From an uncultured Marinosulfonomonas sp. (GTDB lineage Bacteria; Pseudomonadota; Alphaproteobacteria; Rhodobacterales; Rhodobacteraceae): a stretch of DNA of 5,879 bases. The notes beneath the pieces are model-generated. The model was given only the letters and a program-made list of their open reading frames with translations. It was not told where the DNA came from and did not search any database. How positions within the stretch are numbered: the first letter of the stretch is position 1; every line of letters begins with the position of its first letter. The stretch spans positions 1 to 5,879 of the forward strand of contig CAMZKY010000212.1 in assembly GCA_947311455.1 (NCBI GenBank), written 5' to 3'. Below are positions 1 through 5,803 of the stretch, one piece after another. The translations under genes and the position numbers were made by a program.

Positions 1-19
1 ATCTAGTATGACACTTTAG

Positions 20-412
20 ATGAAATATATAAAAACCCAAGAGGACCAGATGTTTATACATCATAGGCAGAATGAAACGCATGAAATCTATACGCGCGAA
101 AGATGCTTCATTAGCGAAGTGTTGAACAGTGACGATAGCCCCGATTTAAGCATTGCGCGTTGCCGGGTTGAAGTGGGTGTGATCACTGAATTACACAGTC
201 TAACAGGGATAACGGAAACTTACCTGATCGATGCTGGCGAAGGGGTGATGGATGATGGCATCAATCCGGCGATCAAGGTCGGGGTGGGGGATAGTATCAC
301 GATTCCGGCGGGCCATCCGCAGCGGATCAAAAATATCGGGGAAAGGGATCTGCAGATCACAGTCACTTGCCGCCCCCGTTTTACACCTGCGTGTTACGTG
401 CCTTTGGATTAG
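20..412 (+). CDS. small cupin-domain protein, function unknown
   Basis: A single-domain protein of 130 residues (120 if it starts at ATG 50) with a cupin beta-barrel pattern. Residues 57-75 match cupin motif 1 (His59, Glu66, Tyr68, then G-E-G), and residues 90-107 match motif 2 (G-D, I-P-A-G, then Asn105-x-Gly). Most cupins bind a metal through two His, one Glu and a later His. Here motif 1 has one His, and the usual motif 2 His position (P-x-G-x-x-H) is Gln101, with a His at 99 instead. Metal binding is therefore uncertain and the protein may bind a small ligand or be structural. There is no signal peptide or membrane segment, so it is probably cytoplasmic. Start: ATG 20 follows an in-frame TAG (17-19) and has no Shine-Dalgarno sequence. 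ATG 50 is preceded by AAGAGGA (39-45) and is the better ribosomal start. It converges on metF with no evident functional link. I recognise the fold but not a specific function. Confidence 0.8.
   Translation: MKYIKTQEDQMFIHHRQNETHEIYTRERCFISEVLNSDDSPDLSIARCRVEVGVITELHSLTGITETYLIDAGEGVMDDGINPAIKVGVGDSITIPAGHPQRIKNIGERDLQITVTCRPRFTPACYVPLD
39..52 (+). promoter_or_regulatory. ribosome binding site supporting an internal start of the cupin gene
   Basis: AAGAGGA at 39-45 lies four bases before the in-frame ATG at 50-52, whereas the first ATG (20) has no purine-rich sequence before it. This suggests the true protein starts at residue 11 of the longest frame (MFIHHRQ...). The alternative is that ATG 20 is used despite the weak context. 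Confidence 0.5.
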
Positions 413-594
413 GCGGTTATTTCCAGTATATTTCGTAGCTGCTTTAAAGGAGACCCGCGAGTCGCTTGAAGTGTTGCGCCGCGCTACGCGCGTCGCGGGG
501 CCTCCGGCGGGGATATTCAAGAAAAGAAGAAGCGGAAATTTAGCGTCAATATCTGCCGGAGTTTCTGAGCGTATCATCCCTGTGGATCGGATGT
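413..594. other. convergent intergenic region, cupin gene to metF
   Basis: A non-coding gap of 182 bp between the cupin stop and the metF stop. The part around 476-512 is much richer in GC than the flanks and holds short dyads such as CGCG-CTA-CGCG (480-490). It is followed by the inverted repeat listed separately and by a purine-rich run (521-536). AAAGGAG at 445-451 resembles a ribosome binding site, but no plausible reading frame follows it. A frame spanning 252-629 is a shadow of the cupin gene and the gap. Confidence 0.6.
502..561. repeat. long imperfect inverted repeat, probable bidirectional terminator element
   Basis: The left arm is CTCCGGC (502-508) plus GATATT (512-517). It pairs with AATATC (548-553) plus GCCGGAG (555-561), giving 13 exact pairs interrupted by a GGG/T internal loop, around a 30-base purine-rich centre. 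It sits between the converging cupin and metF genes, where a bidirectional terminator is expected. The left half (GCCTCCGGCGGGGATATT) matches a motif I remember as frequent at gene ends in Rhodobacterales. There is no clean T tract on either strand, so intrinsic termination is inferred and not shown. Confidence 0.5.
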
Positions 595-1461
595 TTAGGC
601 CACATTTTCAAGCGCAACCTTCGGCGTGACGCCAAGCGCATGGCATACATCGCGGGTCAGTTCAGGGCGGTTAAGTGTGTAAAAATGCAAATCTTCAACC
701 CCGCCGTCAATCAGATCAGAGCATAGTTCAGTGCAAACGGCGCTGGACAACAGCGTTTCGCGATCATCGCGTTTGGCTTTGGAAAACGCATCATCCAGCC
801 ATGTTGGCAAAGTGGTGCCAATGTTTCCGGCGAATTTCTTTAGGCCGCTCCAGCTGACAATCGGCATGATCCCGGGAATGATCGGGGCGGTAATGCCGGC
901 CTTTTCGCATTTGTCGCGAAACCGGAAAAACGTGTCGGCCTCAAAGAAAAACTGGGTGATTGCCGAACTGGCCCCTGCATCGATCTTGCGTTTCAAATAG
1001 TCGATATCGGCGTTTTGATCGGCGGCTTCGGGGTGCTTCTCAGGATAGGCGCCAACGCGGATTTTGAATTTTCCTGTGTCGGCTAGTGCCTCGATCAATT
1101 CAATCGAATTGGCAAACCCGTCGGGATGGGCGGTGAATTTATCCTGCCCTTTTGGCGCATCACCGCGCAAGGCAACGATTTCGGACACGCCAGCCGCGGC
1201 GTATTTTTCGGCAATTTCCATGGTTTCTGCGCGGGTTGCATTTACGCATGTCAGATGCGCAGCAACTTTCAGACCATAGTTTTTATGGATCAGCGCCACG
1301 GCATCATGGGTCAGATCTCGGGTGGTGCCACCAGCGCCATAGGTGACCGACACAAATTCGGGCGAAAGTGGTGATAAGGCCTGCGCGGTATCCCACAGCC
1401 GGAAAGACGCATCCAGTGATTGCGGCGGGAAAAATTCAAAACTAATGCGAGGCGTGGCCAT
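595..1461 (-). CDS. metF: methylenetetrahydrofolate reductase (5,10-methylene-THF to 5-methyl-THF)
   Basis: A 288-residue FAD-dependent reductase that makes 5-methyltetrahydrofolate, the methyl donor for homocysteine in methionine synthesis. It acts in the cytoplasm as a single TIM-barrel domain. Its length fits the bacterial MetF type, which lacks the C-terminal regulatory domain of eukaryotic MTHFR. Visible family marks: SFEFFPP near the N terminus with the catalytic-type Glu9; VSVTYGAGG (37-45) followed by T-x-D-L-T-H; ALRGDAP with Asp101 (FAD/folate site); GAYPEKHP (137-144); ITQFFFE with Gln170; and TLNR (262-265) near the end. The start ATG is well placed, with AAAGGA (1474-1469) seven bases upstream on the - strand. 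It is divergent from metR across 92 bp that contain a consensus MetR site, so activation by MetR is expected, as in enteric bacteria. The sequence is intact, with no oddities. Confidence 0.96.
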   Translation of the reverse strand: MATPRISFEFFPPQSLDASFRLWDTAQALSPLSPEFVSVTYGAGGTTRDLTHDAVALIHKNYGLKVAAHLTCVNATRAETMEIAEKYAAAGVSEIVALRGDAPKGQDKFTAHPDGFANSIELIEALADTGKFKIRVGAYPEKHPEAADQNADIDYLKRKIDAGASSAITQFFFEADTFFRFRDKCEKAGITAPIIPGIMPIVSWSGLKKFAGNIGTTLPTWLDDAFSKAKRDDRETLLSSAVCTELCSDLIDGGVEDLHFYTLNRPELTRDVCHALGVTPKVALENVA

Positions 1462-1553
1462 ATTTCTATCCTTTGTGTTGCCACGCTTGTGCCATATCGG
1501 GTATTGTGAAACAAATTCATAATTCTCAAGAACAATATGAGGTTTGTTTGAAT
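1462..1553. promoter_or_regulatory. metF-metR divergent control region
   Basis: This 92-bp region must hold both promoters. For metR (+), TTGCCA (1478-1483), an 18-base spacer and TATTGT (1502-1507) form a reasonable sigma70-type candidate (5/6 and 4/6 matches). For metF (-), TCTCAA (1524-1529, read TTGAGA on the - strand), a 17-base spacer and GTATTG (1501-1506, read CAATAC) is possible, but the -10 is poor. The MetR site at 1507-1519 abuts the metR -10 box and falls within the metF candidate spacer. Autorepression of metR is the simpler reading. The promoter calls come from eye matching only. Confidence 0.5.
1507..1519. promoter_or_regulatory. MetR operator, TGAA-N5-TTCA
   Basis: The sequence TGAA-ACAAA-TTCA matches the enteric MetR recognition pattern TGAA-NN(A/T)NN-TTCA at every defined position. 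The dyad continues outward (1503-1523): three of the four next pairs also match, giving 7/8 per arm. It lies directly between metF and a gene that encodes MetR, which is the expected position for a site used for autoregulation and for metF activation. Confidence 0.8.
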
Positions 1554-2459
1554 ATGCACCTTGAGCTACGCCATCTTCGCACCATCAAAGCCATTCACGA
1601 GGCTGGCGGTCTGGCCCGTGCCGCCGATGTTTTGCATATCACGCAATCGGCTTTAAGCCATCAAATCAAAGGGTTAGAGGATCAGGCGCAGGTTGAACTT
1701 TTCGTGCGTCGCTCTAAACCCTTGAAATTATCGGCGGCCGGAAAACGATTGCTGGATCTGGCGCATCGGGTGTTGCCCGAAGTCGAGGCGACCGAGCTTG
1801 AATTTACGGGAATCGAAGCGGGGCATACAGGGCGGCTTCATATCGCGATTGAATGTCATGCGTGTTTTGAATGGCTGTTTCCGGTGCTTGAGGAATTTCG
1901 CAAGGCGTGGCCGGATGTTGATGTGGATATCCGTGCGGGCCTGTCGTTTGAGGCATTGTCAGCCTTGCAAAAAGAACAGGTTGATCTGGTGATTTCGTCG
2001 GATCCCGAAAATCTGGACGGGGTCGAATTTATGCCTCTGTTTGATTATGAGCCGGTTTTCGTGGCCGCCGCACGTAATCCGCTGGCGCAAAAGGATTATA
2101 TCGAGGCCAAAGATTTTCGTGACCAGACCCTGATCTCCTATCCGGTTGATCGCAATAAGCTGGATGTTTTCACCGAATTATTAGGCCCTGAAAAAGTGGA
2201 ACCGGCCAGCGTTCGCCCTGTTGAATTAACCGCGGTGATCCTGCTGTTGGTGGCTTCAAATCGCGGGGTTGCGGTGTTGCCTGATTGGGTGGTGCGCGAG
2301 GTCAAGTATAATTCCGATTACGTCACGCGCCCGCTAACCAAAGATGGAATCACCCGCCGTCTTTACGCTGCAATCCGCAGTGATGACGCCGCCAAGCCTT
2401 ATATGGCGCATTTTATCCGGCTGGGACGCACCGAACCGGTTAAATTGCAGCGCCGATAG
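1554..2459 (+). CDS. metR: MetR, LysR-type transcriptional regulator of methionine synthesis
   Basis: A 301-residue LysR-family protein. Residues 1-62 form the winged helix-turn-helix: LRHLRTIKAIHEAGGLARAA, then ITQSALSHQIKGLE, then LFVRRSKPLKLSAAGKRLL. This is closest in memory to MetR, whose HTH carries the same TQSALSHQ and LFVR-S-PL. The effector domain (about 92-290) keeps MetR-specific stretches: HIAIECHACFEWLFP (96-110), LISYPVDRNKLDVF (193-206), GVAVLPDWVV (238-247) and RRLYAAIR (268-275). In enteric bacteria MetR uses homocysteine as co-effector and activates metE, metH and metF while repressing its own gene. Start choice: a longer frame opens at TTG 1473, but it would run through the metF RBS and the MetR operator and adds unconserved residues. 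ATG 1554 has GAGG (1539-1542) upstream and gives the usual LysR N terminus. TTG 1548 is an alternative only two codons earlier. Confidence 0.94.
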   Translation: MHLELRHLRTIKAIHEAGGLARAADVLHITQSALSHQIKGLEDQAQVELFVRRSKPLKLSAAGKRLLDLAHRVLPEVEATELEFTGIEAGHTGRLHIAIECHACFEWLFPVLEEFRKAWPDVDVDIRAGLSFEALSALQKEQVDLVISSDPENLDGVEFMPLFDYEPVFVAAARNPLAQKDYIEAKDFRDQTLISYPVDRNKLDVFTELLGPEKVEPASVRPVELTAVILLLVASNRGVAVLPDWVVREVKYNSDYVTRPLTKDGITRRLYAAIRSDDAAKPYMAHFIRLGRTEPVKLQRR

Positions 2460-2474
2460 GCCCTTGGCAAGGGC
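2460..2474 (+). other. perfect hairpin directly after metR
   Basis: GCCCTT (2460-2465) and AAGGGC (2469-2474) form a six-pair stem with a three-base loop, starting one base after the metR stop. No T tract follows (ACACGGGGGG), so it is a poor intrinsic terminator. It may be a 3' end stabiliser or attenuator between metR and the downstream phosphatase gene, or have no role. Confidence 0.4.
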
Positions 2475-2520
2475 ACACGGGGGGCGTATATGCAGCCTCT
2501 AATGAATAGGAGTCGGCCCG

Positions 2521-3309
2521 ATGGCGATGAGTGCAAATATTAATATTATGATCAAAGCGGCCCGCGCTGCGGGGCGTTCATTGTCAAAAGATTTTCGTGA
2601 GGTTGAAAACCTTCAGGTGTCGATGAAAGGGGCAGGGGATTTTGTGTCCAAGGCCGATTTTGCCGCTGAGGAAATCATCAAGGAACAATTGATGGACGCG
2701 CGCCCGACCTATGGATGGGTGGGCGAGGAAACCGGCAATATTGACGGCCAGGATCCGACACGCCGCTGGATCGTTGATCCGCTGGATGGCACTACCAATT
2801 TTTTGCACGGTATGCCCCATTGGGCGGTGTCGATTGCGTTGGAACACAAAGGTAAAATTGTCTCCGGTGTGGTGTATGATCCAACCAAAGACGAGATGTT
2901 CTTTGCCGAAAAAGGCCAAGGCGCGTGGATGAACGAAAGCCGCCTGCGGGTTTCTGGCCGTCGTCGCCTAATTGAATGTGTGTTTGCCACGGGGATTCCC
3001 TTTGCAACGCGCGGTGATTTGCCCGCAACCTTGCAGGATCTGGCCCGCTTGATGCCCACCTGTTCGGGGGTGCGCCGTTGGGGCTCTGCTTCGCTTGATC
3101 TGGCCTATGTGGCCGCTGGCCGGTATGACGGGTTTTGGGAGCGGGCATTGAAAACGTGGGATATGGCGGGGGGGCTGATCATCGCCCAGGAGGCCGGCGC
3201 ATTTGTAGAACCCTTGAACCCCGAAGGCGATATTTTGATAGATGGCGAAGTCATCTGCGCTAATGAGCTGATCTTCGAGAAGTTCGCTAAAATCATTCGC
3301 AATCAATAA
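2521..3309 (+). CDS. suhB: inositol monophosphatase family protein (SuhB-like)
   Basis: A 262-residue Mg2+-dependent phosphatase of the IMPase/SuhB family, the usual length for this group, which hydrolyses myo-inositol-1-phosphate and related sugar or nucleotide phosphates. The metal site is complete: Glu69/Glu70 in WVGEETG; Asp86, Asp89, Gly90 and Thr91 in WIVDPLDGTTNF; and Asp214 in TWDMAGG. The GSASLDLAYVAAGRYDGFWE stretch (188-207) is shared with SuhB. The DPLDGTTNF form argues against the CysQ nucleotidase branch, which usually has TKEF. In E. coli SuhB also works with Nus factors at rRNA operons; whether this protein does so cannot be judged. AGGAG (2508-2512) lies eight bases before ATG 2521; ATG 2527 is a close alternative. 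It follows metR by 61 bp on the same strand and may share its transcript, although the hairpin after metR leaves that open. The gene symbol is a family assignment, not proven orthology. Confidence 0.9.
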   Translation: MAMSANINIMIKAARAAGRSLSKDFREVENLQVSMKGAGDFVSKADFAAEEIIKEQLMDARPTYGWVGEETGNIDGQDPTRRWIVDPLDGTTNFLHGMPHWAVSIALEHKGKIVSGVVYDPTKDEMFFAEKGQGAWMNESRLRVSGRRRLIECVFATGIPFATRGDLPATLQDLARLMPTCSGVRRWGSASLDLAYVAAGRYDGFWERALKTWDMAGGLIIAQEAGAFVEPLNPEGDILIDGEVICANELIFEKFAKIIRNQ

Positions 3310-3312
3310 TCG

Positions 3313-3330
3313 TCCGCCTGTTTAGGCGGA
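3313..3330. terminator. hairpin between convergent suhB-like and tetR genes
   Basis: TCCGCCT (3313-3319) and AGGCGGA (3324-3330) form a perfect seven-pair stem with a four-base loop. It starts three bases after the suhB-like stop, and the tetR stop codon (3322-3324) overlaps the loop and the first base of the second arm. Only 12 bp separate the genes, so the structure could serve both transcripts. The strong GC stem supports a terminator, but neither side has a T-rich tail (AAATCTGG on +, CGATTATTG on -), so its efficiency is doubtful. Confidence 0.5.
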
Positions 3331-3930
3331 AAATCTGGATATGAGGCCTGCAAATGCGGCCTTCATGTCTGCGTGGGCAGGGGGGTTCCCGTCTGCCGAT
3401 TGCTGGGTGAAATGGCGAAATAGGCCGTCCAAAGCCGCATAGGCGATCCTGATCTCGATGTTGGGATTAAGATATTGCGCGGCCGCGCTGACCAAACCAA
3501 TCATATTTCCTTCAATCTCGGAGACAGCGGGTTTAAATGACGTGTCGAACATTGATTGATTCTGGATGTCATACCACATGCGATGCGCCTGCCAATTATC
3601 GGCAACCGCGTTGGCAAGGCTATCGGCAAACGCCATTGCCATTTCGTTTGCATCATTTGCCCCACGCAATGCGGTTTGAATATCACGCACGAATTCATCT
3701 TTGTATTTACGCACACAATAGATAATCAGCTCGGTTTTATCCTCGAAATAATAGTGCAACATTCCCAACGATAAATCCGAATGTTCGGCGATGTCGCGCA
3801 ACGCGGTATTGGCATAGCCCAACTGGCGCAGCGCCCGAAAGGCGCTATCGGCAATCTGGTCTTTCTTGGCTTGCCGTTTTGCGCCTTTGCGGCTTGCGCT
3901 ATCGGCTATCTTGGTTGCGGTTTGGCTCAT
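3322..3930 (-). CDS. TetR/AcrR-family transcriptional regulator, BetI-like
   Basis: A 202-residue one-component regulator. After a basic N-terminal tail (residues 1-24, many Lys/Arg), the TetR HTH domain spans about 25-70: IADSAFRALRQLGYANTALR, then DIAEHSDLSLGMLHYYFEDK, the classic recognition helix followed by Y-F-x-D-K. The C-terminal ligand domain (75-202) is helical. Its end (AYAALDGLFRHFT, 163-175) resembles the A-x-I-D-G-L-W motif of BetI, the choline-responsive repressor, although overall identity to BetI looks modest. AAGGA (3945-3941 on the - strand) is ten bases upstream of the ATG, which supports this start. It lies downstream of the GMC dehydrogenase on the same strand, so local repression of that gene and itself is the natural inference. 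A 27-bp inverted repeat at 4005-4031, upstream of this gene, is a good operator candidate. The ligand is unknown. Confidence 0.88.
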   Translation of the reverse strand: MSQTATKIADSASRKGAKRQAKKDQIADSAFRALRQLGYANTALRDIAEHSDLSLGMLHYYFEDKTELIIYCVRKYKDEFVRDIQTALRGANDANEMAMAFADSLANAVADNWQAHRMWYDIQNQSMFDTSFKPAVSEIEGNMIGLVSAAAQYLNPNIEIRIAYAALDGLFRHFTQQSADGNPPAHADMKAAFAGLISRFSA

Positions 3931-4004
3931 CTTGTTAACGTCCTTAGCCTGACGGCGTTTTGATGCTCTGCTTATCCAGGCAACGCATTCAAAAAGATTC
4001 GCGG

Positions 4005-4031
4005 CAGTTTAAACCAGCCGAGTTTATACTG
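4005..4031. promoter_or_regulatory. 27-bp inverted repeat, candidate TetR operator over the tetR promoter
   Basis: The arms CAGTTTAAAC (4005-4014) and GTTTATACTG (4022-4031) are complementary at 9 of 10 positions and separated by seven bases. The right arm, read on the - strand, contains TATAAA (4028-4023), a good -10 box that would start a tetR transcript near 4016 with a leader of about 86 bases. No good -35 stands at the usual spacing. An inverted repeat of this size over the promoter of a TetR-family gene is the standard arrangement for autorepression. Binding is inferred. Confidence 0.5.
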
Positions 4032-4043
4032 GAACCGTGTAAG

Positions 4044-4070
4044 CAACATACCAATTTTATGTTGTTTTTT
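4044..4070 (+). terminator. intrinsic-terminator-like hairpin with T6 tract, + strand
   Basis: CAACATA (4044-4050) and TATGTTG (4058-4064) form a perfect seven-pair stem with a seven-base loop, extendable by a G-T pair, followed at once by six T residues and then GTT. The stem is AT-rich and so only moderately stable. The polarity is clear: the T tract follows the hairpin only on the + strand. No + strand gene lies immediately upstream; the nearest is the suhB-like gene, which ends about 730 bp earlier. Confidence 0.5.
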
Positions 4071-4138
4071 GTTGGTGATGAACCACGGTGGCTTTGGCGG
4101 CAGGTTGCGCGGAAATGGACGCCACGGCGTATGGGGCA

Positions 4139-5803
4139 TCAGAAAGCCAAGGCCAGGCCGCGCGTTTGTGGCGATGCAGCCATAATCATATCGGCGGCTT
4201 TTTCGGCGATCATCATCGTCGGGGCGTTGGTGTTGCCGCCAATCAAAAGCGGCATTACAGACGCATCAACCACGCGCAGTCCCTCCAGCCCGCGCACTTT
4301 CAGCTCAAGATCAACCACCGCCATATCATCAACACCCATTTTGCAACTGCCAACAGGGTGATAAACCGTATCGGCACGTGAGCGGATATGCCCTTCCCAC
4401 GTCGCATCATCCATGTTGTTTGTCACGCCAAACAGCTCTTTGTGTTTGAATTTGGCCAGTGCAGGGGCCTCCATGATATCGCGGGTCATGCGCGCGCCTT
4501 TAATCAAAGTGGCCAGATCATTGTCATTGGTTAAAAACCGCGGATCAATTCCGGGGGCGGCCAGTGGATCACCACTTTCAAGGAACACTTCACCGCGCGC
4601 CTCGGGACGCAACACGCAAACGTGGCAGGAATAACCATAACCCAGATGCAGTTTCCTGGCGTGGTCGTCGACAATGGAAATTATGAAATGCAGCTGGATG
4701 TCAGGCCGATCAAGCGTTTGATCGGTTTTCAAAAATCCACCCCCTTCGGCAAAGGGCGAGGCAATCATACCAGTGCCGTTTTTGCGCCATTTCAGGATGT
4801 GTTTGGCTAACCCGACAGTGCCCGCCGCCCCGATACCGAAATTATCGGTATCCTTGGATTTATAGGCCAGAACGAAATCGATATGATCTTGCAGGTTTTG
4901 GCCAACGCCGGCCAATTCATGTACCATCGAAATGCCGTGGCGCTGGATATCATCGGGGCGGCCAACGCCCGAGAGCTGCAACAGCTGTGGTGAATTGAAA
5001 GCGCCGCCACACAACAACACTTCTTTGCCAGCTTTAACCTGCTTGGCATTTTTGCCGTGCATATAGGCGATACCTGTGGCGCGTTTGCCTTCAAACAAGA
5101 TCTTCGTGGCGTGGGCATGGGTGATGACTGTTAGATTGGGGCGATCAAGATGGGGCAATAAATAACCCGCCGCCGCAGAACACCGCTCGCCGTTCTTTTC
5201 GACATTGTGGAACTGCGTGACCTGATACATGCCAACGCCTTCATTATCACCCCCGTTGAAATCAGCGGATTGGCTATGCTGCATTTCCCCTGCGGCGTCT
5301 ATAAAGGCCTGCGTAATCGGGCGCGGTGATTTTTGATTTGAAACATGCAATGGGCCAGCATCGCCATGCACATCATCCGCACCGCGATCATTGTTTTCAG
5401 AGCGTTGAAAATACGGCAGGCATGATTCCCAATCCCAGCCCTCACATCCCAAATCGGCCCAATCATCGTAATCGGAACGGTGTCCGCGCACATAAAGCAT
5501 GGCGTTAATGGCGCTAGATCCGCCAAGCGCGCGCCCGCGTGGCTGATAGCCTTTGCGCCCATTCAAACCCGGTTGTGGCACAGTGCTATAAGCATAGTTC
5601 GCCGTTTTCACATGCCCGGGCAAAATGGTCACTGCGCCAGTCGGCGCGCGGATAAAAATACTGGTGCCACCGCCACCTGCCTCTAGCAAACAAACAGTGG
5701 TGTTTGGATCTTTACTTAGGCGTGCTGCTAAAACCGAACCGGCTGAGCCGCCGCCCACAATTACATAATCGTATTTAACTATCTTGCCCCCATTTACGCA
5801 CAT
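4139..5803 (-). CDS. GMC-family FAD-dependent alcohol dehydrogenase (AlkJ / choline-dehydrogenase type)
   Basis: A 554-residue glucose-methanol-choline oxidoreductase of normal family length that oxidises an alcohol with FAD. The N-terminal Rossmann motif is YDYVIVGGGSAGS (11-23), with Glu41 in LLEAGG to bind the FAD ribose. GMC signature 1 spans about 90-113 (G-R-A-L-G-G-S-S-A-I-N, then Y-V-R-G-H); signature 2 is GGAFNSPQLLQLSGVG (266-281). The active site is His482 in YHPVGSCKMG with the Asn pair of GGNTNAPTMMIAEK (522-535). From memory it resembles AlkJ, the membrane-associated aliphatic alcohol dehydrogenase, at least as much as BetA: for example GYGYSCHVCVLRPEARG (388-404) and the residues around 191-210. 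No signal peptide is seen. AlkJ-type enzymes pass electrons to the quinone pool. The substrate cannot be fixed from sequence. ATG 5803 lacks a clear Shine-Dalgarno sequence and the frame stays open to the window edge, but no start codon occurs upstream and the FAD motif sits at the normal distance from this ATG. tetR follows 208 bp downstream. Confidence 0.92.
   Translation of the reverse strand: MCVNGGKIVKYDYVIVGGGSAGSVLAARLSKDPNTTVCLLEAGGGGTSIFIRAPTGAVTILPGHVKTANYAYSTVPQPGLNGRKGYQPRGRALGGSSAINAMLYVRGHRSDYDDWADLGCEGWDWESCLPYFQRSENNDRGADDVHGDAGPLHVSNQKSPRPITQAFIDAAGEMQHSQSADFNGGDNEGVGMYQVTQFHNVEKNGERCSAAAGYLLPHLDRPNLTVITHAHATKILFEGKRATGIAYMHGKNAKQVKAGKEVLLCGGAFNSPQLLQLSGVGRPDDIQRHGISMVHELAGVGQNLQDHIDFVLAYKSKDTDNFGIGAAGTVGLAKHILKWRKNGTGMIASPFAEGGGFLKTDQTLDRPDIQLHFIISIVDDHARKLHLGYGYSCHVCVLRPEARGEVFLESGDPLAAPGIDPRFLTNDNDLATLIKGARMTRDIMEAPALAKFKHKELFGVTNNMDDATWEGHIRSRADTVYHPVGSCKMGVDDMAVVDLELKVRGLEGLRVVDASVMPLLIGGNTNAPTMMIAEKAADMIMAASPQTRGLALAF

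Larger units (their letters stand above)
3931..4138. other. tetR upstream region, between tetR and the dehydrogenase
   Basis: A 208-bp gap with no convincing gene. It holds the tetR ribosome site, a possible tetR promoter with its inverted repeat, and a terminator-shaped hairpin pointing along the + strand. Nearer the dehydrogenase stop there are small dyads only (CCAC-G-GTGG at 4083-4091 region, ACGCC-AC-GGCGT near 4120), with loops too short for stable hairpins and no T tract on the - strand. I see no terminator for the dehydrogenase, so read-through into tetR is possible. Confidence 0.55.

Noticed and set aside
575..593. CATCC/GGATG hairpin before the metF stop
   Set aside because: Only five pairs with a nine-base loop and no T tract beyond TTT; too weak to call.
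252..629. 125-codon + strand frame spanning the cupin gene and the intergenic region
   Set aside because: It is an Arg/Ser-rich shadow in another frame of the cupin gene, crosses the inverted repeat, and shows no domain.
1473..1553. N-terminal extension of metR from TTG 1473
   Set aside because: It would cover the metF ribosome site and the MetR operator, adds residues unlike LysR N termini, and ATG 1554 gives the standard family start.
2490..2543. 17-codon frame overlapping the start of the suhB-like gene, possible leader peptide
   Set aside because: No convincing ribosome site, no regulatory codon run, and it overlaps the strong AGGAG that serves ATG 2521.
2604..2615. Second MetR-like site TGAA-AACC-TTCA
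   Set aside because: The spacer is four bases instead of five and it lies inside the suhB-like coding sequence; most likely chance.
3960..4361. 133-codon + strand frame across the tetR upstream region
   Set aside because: It runs through the + strand terminator-like hairpin and then antisense to the dehydrogenase 3' end; composition is low quality and no domain is seen.
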